22,400 nt of DNA from an uncultured Oscillospiraceae bacterium (GTDB taxonomy: Bacteria; Bacillota; Clostridia; Oscillospirales; Oscillospiraceae), in the NCBI GenBank assembly GCA_910584835.1, contig CAJUEG010000043.1, positions 1 through 22,400 of the forward strand, in the 5' to 3' direction. The translations under genes were made by a program, and so were the position numbers. Positions 7,194 to 14,201 of the stretch are shown here, piece after piece. A model generated the notes under the pieces. It worked only from the letters and a program-made list of their open reading frames with translations. It did not search any database and was not told the origin of the DNA. The number at the start of each line of letters is the position of its first letter. Position 1 is the first letter of the stretch.

Positions 7194-7868
7194 ATGAAAT
7201 TGTTAGAGCGGCTCCCCCGGGAATCCGGCGGCGATTATGCCCTGCGCACCATCAAGGAAAACATCATCAACCTGGAGCTTCCCCCCGGCAGCCAGATCAG
7301 CGAAAACGAGCTGGCCGCGGAGATGGGCCTTTCCCGCACCCCCGTGCGGGAGGCCCTTATTGAGCTGTCCAAGGTGAAGATTGTGGACATCCAGCCCCAG
7401 AAAAAAAGCACCATCCCCCTGATCGACTACGATATGGTGGACGAATCCCGCTTTATGCGCAGCCTTTTGGAGTGCGCCGTGGTGGAGCTGGACTGCGAGA
7501 TGGCCACCTCCCTGGACCTGGAGCGGCTGAACCAGAATATCCGGCTCCAGGACCTCTACCTGGACAATTTCTACTCCAGCCAGCTTATGGACCTGGACAA
7601 CCAATTTCACCGCATCCTGTTTGAGATCGCCAAGAAGTCCCAGATTTACGCGCTGATGGAGAACATCTCCATCCACTTTGACCGGGTGCGCAGCATGGCC
7701 CTCTCGTCGGTGAAAAACCTGAAAATAGTCCAGGACCACAAGCAGATCACCGCCGCCATCGCCCGCCGGGACCCCAAGTCCGCCCGGCTGCTGATGGAGG
7801 AGCACCTCAACCGCTATAAAATCGACGCGGCCGCCATCCGGGCCGCCTACCCCCAGTACTTCAAATAA
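7194..7868 (+). CDS. GntR-family (FadR/FCD) transcriptional regulator of uronate genes
   Basis: This is a 224-residue DNA-binding repressor. The start at 7194 (MKLLERLP) has GGAGG eight bases upstream; an open frame reaches 7116 but would overlap the operator-like repeat and lacks a good binding site. Residues about 13-80 are the GntR winged helix, with the recognition region SENELAAEMGLSRTPVREAL (36-55). The C-terminal half is an FCD ligand domain with its metal-site pattern: DNQFH, then DHKQI, then EEHLNRY. FCD regulators often sense sugar acids such as uronates or KDG. It lies inside the operon it probably controls, between uxuB and kdgF. Confidence 0.88.
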   Translation: MKLLERLPRESGGDYALRTIKENIINLELPPGSQISENELAAEMGLSRTPVREALIELSKVKIVDIQPQKKSTIPLIDYDMVDESRFMRSLLECAVVELDCEMATSLDLERLNQNIRLQDLYLDNFYSSQLMDLDNQFHRILFEIAKKSQIYALMENISIHFDRVRSMALSSVKNLKIVQDHKQITAAIARRDPKSARLLMEEHLNRYKIDAAAIRAAYPQYFK

Positions 7869-7889
7869 CCGCCGCAAGGAGGTCAATTT

Positions 7890-8240
7890 ATGTTTACTAA
7901 GCAGGACCAGCGCTGGGTTTTTCACAGGGACGCCCTGGCTCAAAGCGCCGGGGAGGGCGTCACCCGCCGGGTGCTGGCCTACAACAGCCAGCTCATGTGC
8001 GTGGAGAACCGTTTCGAGCAGGGCGCCGCAGGCCCCGCCCACAGCCACCCCCACACCCAGATCACTTACGTGGTCAGCGGGCGCTTTTCCTTCACCATCG
8101 ACGGGGAGACCCATGAGGTGGGCCCCGGGGACACCCTGCTGAAGACCGACGGCGTGGTCCATGGCTGCACCTGCCTGGAGGCGGGCGTGCTGCTGGACAT
8201 TTTCAACCCCATGCGGGAGGATTTCCTCCCCGGGGCATAA
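7890..8240 (+). CDS. kdgF: KdgF-like cupin, unsaturated uronate ketonisation
   Basis: This is a 116-residue single-domain cupin. The metal site reads HSHPHTQITYVVSG (His51, His53, Gln57), with the distal His91 in TDGVVHGC and an Arg-containing tail, FNPMRED. This is the arrangement of KdgF proteins, which speed conversion of 4,5-unsaturated uronates, released from pectin or similar polymers by lyases, into the linear keto form. The start follows AAGGAGG. It is the last gene of the plus-strand run and ends just before a strong terminator. KdgF is a small cupin family with many relatives, so context adds much of the confidence. Confidence 0.78.
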   Translation: MFTKQDQRWVFHRDALAQSAGEGVTRRVLAYNSQLMCVENRFEQGAAGPAHSHPHTQITYVVSGRFSFTIDGETHEVGPGDTLLKTDGVVHGCTCLEAGVLLDIFNPMREDFLPGA

Positions 8241-8244
8241 GCGA

Positions 8245-8303
8245 AACCGGCCCCGCCCTTCCGCAAACGCGGAGGGGCGGGGCCGGTTCATTTTCCTTTT
8301 CTC
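8245..8303 (+). terminator. Strong terminator at the end of the uronate operon
   Basis: A stem of about 20 base pairs at 8245-8288 (arms begin AACCGGCCCCGCCC, with one G-T pair, and an AAAC loop) is followed by TCATTTTCCTTTTCTC. It lies between convergent genes. The T-rich side serves the plus strand; the minus-strand side lacks a clear T-run. Confidence 0.85.
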
Positions 8304-8502
8304 ACAGTAAGCCAAACAGCCAGCACGCCAGCAGACACAGCCCGATGAGCACCAGCAGGCAGGGCAGCACAATCACCACATAGGCGGTCAGCGCCATAAC
8401 CAGCCGCTCCTTAAAGCTGACGTGGACCTCGTCTTTTTCTCCCTCCGGGGGCAGCTTGGCCTCCTGGTCGTCGGCGTACTTTCTCAGCCGTTTCCAGATC
8501 AT
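8302..8502 (-). CDS. Small membrane protein at the end of the peptide transporter operon, function unknown
   Basis: This is a 66-residue protein with a charged N-terminal half (MIWKRLRKYADDQEAKLPPEGEKDEVHVSFKERL is described here only by its many Lys, Arg, Asp and Glu) and a hydrophobic C-terminal half, about residues 35-65, long enough for one or two membrane passes. It begins seven bases after the stop of the ATPase gene, and its GGCGGAG site overlaps that stop, so translation is likely coupled. I recognise no family. Its place suggests an accessory subunit or regulator of the transporter, but this is inference only. Confidence 0.55.
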   Translation of the reverse strand: MIWKRLRKYADDQEAKLPPEGEKDEVHVSFKERLVMALTAYVVIVLPCLLVLIGLCLLACWLFGLL

Positions 8503-8508
8503 TGCGGA

Positions 8509-10113
8509 TTACTCCGCCGCGTCGGCAGAGCCGCGGCTGGACTTGCGCTCCATCTTCGGCAGCTCAAACAGGTAATTGCCCTCGGCGTCCAGCTTGGGCT
8601 GGGGGAAGTGGCAGGCCAGGAAGTGTCCCGGTTCAACCTCCTGCAGGGGCGGCGGCACGCGCTTGCACTTGTCGCACGCCATATAGCAGCGGGTGTGGAA
8701 CTTGCAGCCGGAAGGGGGGCGGATGGGGCTGGGGATATTGCCCTCCAGCAGAATGCGCTCCTTCTCCAGGCTGTCCGGGTCGGTGGTGGGGATGGACGAG
8801 AGCAGCGCCACTGTGTAGGGGTGCCGGGGGTCCTTGAAGATGGTCTCAGCGTCGGCCAGCTCCACAATATTGCCCAGGTACATCACGCAGATCCGGTCGG
8901 AGATATAGCGCACCACCGACAGGTCGTGGGAGATAAACATATAGGTCAGGTTCTGCTTCTCCTTCAGCTCCTGGAGCAGGTTGATGATCTGGGACTGGAT
9001 GGACACGTCCAGAGCGGACACGCACTCGTCGCACACGATGAACTTGGGCTTCACCACCAGAGCCCGGGCAATGGCCACGCGCTGGCGCTGGCCGCCGGAG
9101 AACTGGTGGGGGTAGCGGTTGACCATATAGTCCTGGAGGCCGCACTCATCCATGGTGGCCAGAATATGTTCCTCCATCTGCTTGGAACCCTTGCGGTAGA
9201 AATTGTGGGTGAGCAGGCCCTCCTCGATGATCTGCCCGATGGTCATACGGGGGTTCAGGCTGGAATAGGGGTCCTGGAAGATGATCTGCAAATCCTTGCG
9301 CAGCAGGCGCATCTCATTGTACTCCAGGCGGGCCAGGTCAATGCCGCTGTCCCGCATGGCCTCGTACTTCGCGAACTCCGGGTCTCCGGCGTTCCTGGCG
9401 CGGAGATCATCCAGTTCCTTCTGGCTGGCGGCGGTGCTCCGGTCATAGACGGCGATCTGGCTGTCCAGCTCGTCCAGCTTGGCCTTCAGCCCGGCGGCCT
9501 TCTGGCTCTCCCCCTTGCCGGCGCACAGCTCATACTCCGCGTTCAGTTCGGTCCGCTTTTCCAGCAGCTTGTTGCGCTTCACGTTCTCATAGTAGACCTT
9601 TTCCATCAGCTCACGGCCCTTGCCCCCCTCGTCCTTGGCAAAAAAGCCGCCCAAAATGGTGACGATGTGCTTCAGGCAGGTCTGCTCGTCGCACAGGGCA
9701 AGGTTGCGCTCCTGGAGCAGGTAGAAGTCGGCGTTCTCCTCCCCGCCCGCGTCCATCACCTTTTTGCTCAGCTCCGCGGCCTTCTCGCTGGCCTTCTCCA
9801 GCTTTGCCTTATAGTGGTCCAGCCGCCGCAGGGTGTCGATCACATACTTGGGGGTGGTGGAGTCCAGCGTGGCGCCGTAGTACATGGTGGTGCCCGCGGT
9901 CTGGGGGTAGAGCTGGAGGAGCACGCGGCCCAGGGTGGACTTGCCGCAGCCGCTCTCGCCCACCACGCCCACGGTCTCGCCCTCGTAGATGTCGATGGAG
10001 ATGTCCTCGTTGGCCCGGACGTACAGCTGCTCCTTCTGGAAGACGGAGCTCTTGGCCACGGGGAAATACTTTTTCAGATTACTGATTGACAGTAATTTTT
10101 TTGTGCTCTTCAC
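8509..10113 (-). CDS. oppF: Peptide ABC transporter ATPase, OppF/DppF type, with a large helical insertion
   Basis: This 534-residue protein hydrolyses ATP to drive peptide import with OppD. The start is GTG at 10113, with AAGGAGG nine bases upstream inside oppD. Motifs in order: Walker A GESGCGKST (52-60), Q-loop IIFQDPYSSLNPRM (Gln280), signature FSGGQRQRVAIARAL, Walker B FIVCDECVSALD, H-loop FISHD, then the C-terminal oligopeptide domain with its cysteine cluster (CKFHTRCYMACDKCK, LACHFP), a likely iron-sulfur site. Usual length is about 320-340. The excess lies between Walker A and the Q-loop, about residues 84-262 (9328-9864), rich in Lys, Glu, Leu and Ala and probably coiled-coil. Walker B has Cys where Pro is normal (DEC for DEP). 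Confidence 0.92.
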   Translation of the reverse strand: MKSTKKLLSISNLKKYFPVAKSSVFQKEQLYVRANEDISIDIYEGETVGVVGESGCGKSTLGRVLLQLYPQTAGTTMYYGATLDSTTPKYVIDTLRRLDHYKAKLEKASEKAAELSKKVMDAGGEENADFYLLQERNLALCDEQTCLKHIVTILGGFFAKDEGGKGRELMEKVYYENVKRNKLLEKRTELNAEYELCAGKGESQKAAGLKAKLDELDSQIAVYDRSTAASQKELDDLRARNAGDPEFAKYEAMRDSGIDLARLEYNEMRLLRKDLQIIFQDPYSSLNPRMTIGQIIEEGLLTHNFYRKGSKQMEEHILATMDECGLQDYMVNRYPHQFSGGQRQRVAIARALVVKPKFIVCDECVSALDVSIQSQIINLLQELKEKQNLTYMFISHDLSVVRYISDRICVMYLGNIVELADAETIFKDPRHPYTVALLSSIPTTDPDSLEKERILLEGNIPSPIRPPSGCKFHTRCYMACDKCKRVPPPLQEVEPGHFLACHFPQPKLDAEGNYLFELPKMERKSSRGSADAAE

Positions 10114-11098
10114 TGCGCCTCACCTCCTTTTCGGGATAGAAGCAGCGGATAAGCTGGCCGTCGCCCACGTCCACAAGGCCTGGCTCCTCCTCAATACACT
10201 TCTGCGTGCAGTACTTGCACCGCGGGGCGAACTTGCACCCCTTGGGCAGGTCCAGCGGGTGGGGTACCGCGCCGGGGATGGGCTCGATCCGGGTGTGGAT
10301 GGCGTCCAGCCGGGGGATGGAGAACATCAGCCCCTCGGTATAGGGGTGGCTCATGGCGCAGTCGGCAAAGATCAGCCGGGCGCTGGCCTTCTCCACCACC
10401 TGGCCGCAGTACATCACGGCCACATCGTCCGCCATCTCGTTGATGACACCCAAATCGTGGGTGATGAAGATGATGGAGGTGCCGTTCTCCTTCTGAAGCT
10501 CGTTCATCAGCCGGAGGATCTGGGCTTGAATGGTCACGTCCAGGGCGGTGGTGGGCTCGTCGGCGATGAGGATCTTGGGCCGGCAGGCCAGGGCCATGGC
10601 GATCATCACCCGCTGGCGCATGCCGCCGGACAGCTGGTGGGGGTACTGGTTGAGCACCGCCTCAGGGTTGGGAATCTGCACCGCCTGCAGCATTTCCAGG
10701 CTTTTTTCCGCGGCCTGCTTCTTGTTCATGCCCTGGTGGATCATGAATGGCTCGGACAGCTGGCGCTTGACGGTGAACACCGGGTTCAGGCTGGTCATGG
10801 GCTCCTGGAAAATAACGGAGATGGCGTTGCCCCGGATGTGGTACATATCCTCCATGCGCAGCTTGGTCAGGTCTTTGCCCTCAAAGAGGATTTCGCCGGA
10901 GTCGATATAGCCGTTGGCGTCCAGCAGGCGCAGAATGCTCATGGCGGACACGGACTTGCCGGAGCCGGACTCGCCCACAATGCCGATGGTCTTGCCGGGC
11001 TCCAGGCTGTAGGACACGTCGTTCACCGCTTTGACGATGCCGCTTCTGGTTTTGAAATAGGTGTGGAGGTTCTTGACCTCAAGGAGCATTTCAGCCAT
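10079..11098 (-). CDS. oppD: Peptide ABC transporter ATPase, OppD/DppD type
   Basis: This is a 339-residue protein of normal size for OppD. It has Walker A GESGSGKS, Q-loop VIFQEPMTSLNP, signature LSGGMRQRVMIAMAL, Walker B ILIADEPTTALD and H-loop FITHD. A C-terminal oligopeptide domain carries the usual cysteines (CKFAPRCKYCTQKC, RCFYP) that bind an iron-sulfur cluster in some members. It pairs with the OppF-type subunit on the inner face of the membrane. Its ATG overlaps the oppC stop (TAATG), and its 3' end overlaps the oppF start by 35 bases, indicating tight translational coupling. Unlike its partner it has no insertion. Confidence 0.95.
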   Translation of the reverse strand: MAEMLLEVKNLHTYFKTRSGIVKAVNDVSYSLEPGKTIGIVGESGSGKSVSAMSILRLLDANGYIDSGEILFEGKDLTKLRMEDMYHIRGNAISVIFQEPMTSLNPVFTVKRQLSEPFMIHQGMNKKQAAEKSLEMLQAVQIPNPEAVLNQYPHQLSGGMRQRVMIAMALACRPKILIADEPTTALDVTIQAQILRLMNELQKENGTSIIFITHDLGVINEMADDVAVMYCGQVVEKASARLIFADCAMSHPYTEGLMFSIPRLDAIHTRIEPIPGAVPHPLDLPKGCKFAPRCKYCTQKCIEEEPGLVDVGDGQLIRCFYPEKEVRRSEEHKKITVNQ

Positions 11099-13044
11099 TA
11101 TTTCTCCACCTCCGATTTCGGGTCAAGTACGTCGCGCAGGGTGTCGCCAATGGTGTTGATGCAGATAACGACGATGGACAGGAACAGGGCCGGGAACAGC
11201 CAGCGCCACCAGTAGGACTCAATGACCAGCGCGCTGCGGGAGCCGTTGAGCATGTTGCCCCAGGTGGGCCGGGGCAGCTGCACGCCGAAGCCCAGATAGG
11301 ACAGGCTGGACTCGGTGAGCATGCAGGTGGCGAAGTCCAGGGTGACCGTCACCAGAATGACGGACACGATGTTGGGCAGGATGTGCAGGAAAGCGATCCG
11401 CCCCTCTTTCACGCCCATGGAACGGGCCGCGGTGACAAATTCCTTCTCGCGCTCGGCCAAAATCTGGCCGCGGACCAGGCGGGCCAGCCCCGTCCAGCTC
11501 AATATGCCCAGAATAATCATGATGATGAAGATTCGGGTGTCCTCATGGATGTCGGTGGACTGGAATATGGCCGACAGGCACAGGGCGAAGGGGAGGAACG
11601 GGATGGCGCCCACGATCTCACACATACGCATGAGCAGCATATCCACGATGCCGCCGAAGTAGCCGGAGATACAGCCCACGGTGACGCCGATGACGGTGGA
11701 GATAATCACGGCCACCGCGCCGATGGTCATGGTCATCTTGCCGCCGTTCATAATGCGGTTGAACACGTCGCGGCCCATCTCATCGGTGCCCATGATATAG
11801 CCCTTCAGTCCCCAGCTGTCCACAAACTTGCCGTCCTTGAAGGCGTAGTTCTGGAAGCCGCTGGTGATCACCCGGTCCACCGCCCCCTCCTGCTTCAGGG
11901 CGGCGGGCACATTGCACTGATTGCGGTAGTTCTGCCCCCAGGCGTATACCCGCCCCTTGTCGGTGAGCAGGGCGAAGTGCCGGGTGCCGCCGCTGACGGC
12001 GATGGCGTCCTCATCCTCCATCAGCTGGGGCATGGGGTCCTTCATGCCGGACATGATGATCTCGCCATCGTCGGTGACCAGGGCCAGAGCGCCGCCGGTG
12101 GAGGCGATATCCACCAGCTTGCGGTCCCCCAGGTACTCGAACAGGTCCATGGTCATGTTTTTGCCGTTCTCGTCCTGGACGGTGACGATGTTATACTTGG
12201 TGCTCTTTCCGTAGACGAAATCGCCATACTCGTCGATGCCATAGATGCCGTCGTTGGTGAACACGATTTTTTCCAGCTTGCCCACCTGCTTGCCGTGCTT
12301 GATGACGGAGGACAGGTTGGTGGCGCCCAGCCCGTCGTTGCCCCAGGCGTAGACGGTGCCGTCCTCCATGAGGATGGCGGTCACCTGGTTGCCGCAGATG
12401 AGCTGGCGCACGGCGGAGGCGTCGATGGTGTTGTCCCCCATCAGCTCCTCGGGCTGCTTGCGGGCGGACATAATCATGGAGCCGTCGTGGCCGTACTGGC
12501 CGTTGTCCATCTCGCCCCAGCAGTGCACGTGGCCGTCCTCCGAGATGGCCACGCAGTGGTCGGAACCCGCGGCCACGTGGATGATCTTGCTGTTCTTGAC
12601 CTCCTCGGGGATGTTCATCACGTCCCGGGCGGGGTCGCCGGAGGTGTTGAAGTAATAGCCCCACATGGACACTTGGCCCTCGGTGTCCACGCCGATGGTA
12701 AAGGTGCCGCGGGAGGAGATATCCACCACGCCGTCCTTCATCCCCTCGGGCAGCTTCATCAGGCTCTGGGTGGGGGCCATGTTGGTGTGCAGCATCTCGC
12801 TGCCCGTCTCGCTCAGGTCCACCGGCGCGATGGCCGAGCCGATGAACACAAACAGGAACATCCCCACCAGCACAATCACCGAGCCGGTGGCCAGCGGCTT
12901 GCGGAAGAACCGCTTCACCGCCTGCTTGGAGGGGCTGTCGTACCGCTCGTCCTTCACGTCCTTGGAGCCGCCCATGAACATCCGGCGCAGCCAGTTGGCG
13001 GGGCCGTATTTCTTGCCGTTGGCGGTCTTGCTCTTTTCACTCAT
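11098..13044 (-). CDS. oppC: Peptide ABC transporter permease, OppC/DppC type, with an inserted seven-repeat RCC1-like propeller
   Basis: This is a 648-residue permease, about twice the usual 300. Residues 1-51 are a basic cytoplasmic tail and 52-73 the first membrane helix (VIVLVGMFLFVFIGSAIAPVD). The standard permease core resumes at MGTDEMGRDVFNRIM (418) and runs through the binding-protein-dependent EAA-like loop (AARSMGVKEGRIAFLHILPN) to the end. Between them, residues about 77-413 (11806-12816) hold seven repeats: about 103-133, 152-189, 209-242, 256-281, 308-336, 345-378 and 387-413. The best are HCWGEMDNGQYG, VYAWGNDGLG and VYAWGQNYRNQ, classic RCC1 motifs. Topology puts this domain outside the cell. 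The reading frame is continuous with no sign of a join error. The role of the propeller is unknown; ligand capture or wall binding are possibilities. Confidence 0.9.
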   Translation of the reverse strand: MSEKSKTANGKKYGPANWLRRMFMGGSKDVKDERYDSPSKQAVKRFFRKPLATGSVIVLVGMFLFVFIGSAIAPVDLSETGSEMLHTNMAPTQSLMKLPEGMKDGVVDISSRGTFTIGVDTEGQVSMWGYYFNTSGDPARDVMNIPEEVKNSKIIHVAAGSDHCVAISEDGHVHCWGEMDNGQYGHDGSMIMSARKQPEELMGDNTIDASAVRQLICGNQVTAILMEDGTVYAWGNDGLGATNLSSVIKHGKQVGKLEKIVFTNDGIYGIDEYGDFVYGKSTKYNIVTVQDENGKNMTMDLFEYLGDRKLVDIASTGGALALVTDDGEIIMSGMKDPMPQLMEDEDAIAVSGGTRHFALLTDKGRVYAWGQNYRNQCNVPAALKQEGAVDRVITSGFQNYAFKDGKFVDSWGLKGYIMGTDEMGRDVFNRIMNGGKMTMTIGAVAVIISTVIGVTVGCISGYFGGIVDMLLMRMCEIVGAIPFLPFALCLSAIFQSTDIHEDTRIFIIMIILGILSWTGLARLVRGQILAEREKEFVTAARSMGVKEGRIAFLHILPNIVSVILVTVTLDFATCMLTESSLSYLGFGVQLPRPTWGNMLNGSRSALVIESYWWRWLFPALFLSIVVICINTIGDTLRDVLDPKSEVEK

Positions 13045-13058
13045 ACTCTCCCGCCCCC

Positions 13059-14087
13059 TTACTTGTTCACACGGACCCGCGGGTCGGCCAGGCCGTAGGC
13101 CAGGTCCACCACCAGGTTGCCCACAAGGCCGATGACCACGTAGAACATCTGAAGCAGCAGCACGACCTCGAAATCCTTCTTGTTCAAGCTCATGATATAG
13201 ATGCGGCCCACGCCGTTCAGGCCGAAAATATTCTCAACAACAATGGAGCCATAGAAAATTCCGGTAAACCAGCCGATCACCATTGTGATGATGGGGATCA
13301 GCGCGTTGCGGAACGCATGGCTGTACACCACCACCCGCTCCCGCAGGCCCTTGGCCCGGGCGGTGCGGATGCAGTCCAGGCTCAGCGCCTCGCTCATGGC
13401 GGCCCGGGTGTACCGGGTCATGCCGCCCAGGGAGGAGAAGGTCATGACAATCAGGGGCAGGGCCATATAGTACAGCCGGTCCTTCAGCTCCTCAATGCCC
13501 GTAAAATTGGATCCCGGCGTCTTCATGCCCGATACCGGGAACCACCCCAGCTTAATGGCAAACAGCCAGATGAACACGATGGAGATGATAAACACCGGGA
13601 TGCTGTAGCCCACAATGGTAGCCACCTGTACGCCGGTGTCCAGCCGGCTGCCCCGCTTTGTGGCACATAGGATGCCCAGGGGTATGGTAATGCCCAATCC
13701 AAAAATAGTTGCGAAGATATTGATAAAAACTGTGTTTTTCATGGGTTCGGCCAGCACCTGTGTGACCGGGCGGTCATACTCGTAGCTGTAACCCCAGTTG
13801 CCCTGAAAAATGCCGTTGTATTTGCCGTTGATGGGTCCCAGGCCGAGCCAGCCCAGGTAGCGAACAAACACGTTCTGGTCGGTTCCCAGCTCCCGGCGGA
13901 GCTGCTCGATTCTCTCCTGATAGAGCTGCGGCCCGTTGGGGTTGTTCTTCATGCCCTGCTTGAAGGTATCCGCCTCCGCCACAGCCCGGTCAAAGGGGAT
14001 CAAAGAGTACACAAAGAACATCACAAAGGAGAGGATCACCAGCACGAGCAGCATATACGCCAAACGCTTCACTACATATTTTCCCAT
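13059..14087 (-). CDS. oppB: Peptide ABC transporter permease, OppB/DppB type
   Basis: This is a 342-residue permease with about six membrane helices. The start at 14087 (MGKYVVKRLAYMLLVL) is chosen because AAGGGAAG lies upstream and the N-terminus then matches OppB proteins; the open frame extends further upstream only through the intercistronic hairpin. Core features are GNWGYSYEYDRPVTQVLAEP, a PxGI segment (IPLGILCATKRGS), the EAA loop (ALSLDCIRTARAKGLRERVV) and the final helix ending LAYGLADPRVRV. It forms the membrane channel with OppC. Its stop lies 14 bases before the oppC start. Confidence 0.93.
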   Translation of the reverse strand: MGKYVVKRLAYMLLVLVILSFVMFFVYSLIPFDRAVAEADTFKQGMKNNPNGPQLYQERIEQLRRELGTDQNVFVRYLGWLGLGPINGKYNGIFQGNWGYSYEYDRPVTQVLAEPMKNTVFINIFATIFGLGITIPLGILCATKRGSRLDTGVQVATIVGYSIPVFIISIVFIWLFAIKLGWFPVSGMKTPGSNFTGIEELKDRLYYMALPLIVMTFSSLGGMTRYTRAAMSEALSLDCIRTARAKGLRERVVVYSHAFRNALIPIITMVIGWFTGIFYGSIVVENIFGLNGVGRIYIMSLNKKDFEVVLLLQMFYVVIGLVGNLVVDLAYGLADPRVRVNK

Positions 14088-14124
14088 ATCGCACTTCCCT
14101 TCTCGCTGTGGCGCAGGAATGGGA

Positions 14125-14159
14125 ATGGGGCAGCCGAACCCTGCGGCTGGCTGCCCCAT
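14125..14159 (-). terminator. Intercistronic hairpin between the binding protein gene and oppB
   Basis: A perfect 11-base-pair stem, ATGGGGCAGCC and its complement, encloses a 13-base loop, in the 114-base gap after the binding protein stop. No T-run follows on the minus strand. It is likely an mRNA stability or partial-termination element that lets the binding protein exceed the permease. Confidence 0.55.
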
Positions 14160-14201
14160 CCATTGGTTACCCTATTCCGTGCTAAGCAATTTGTATGCGG
14201 C

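Noticed and set aside
8422..10089. A 555-codon plus-strand frame opposite oppF
   Set aside because: Mirror frame of the ATPase, with no recognisable motif and no start signal.
11383..13098. A 571-codon plus-strand frame opposite oppC
   Set aside because: Low-complexity His/Gly/Asp/Val composition and no domain; oppC on the other strand has clear membrane and RCC1 motifs.
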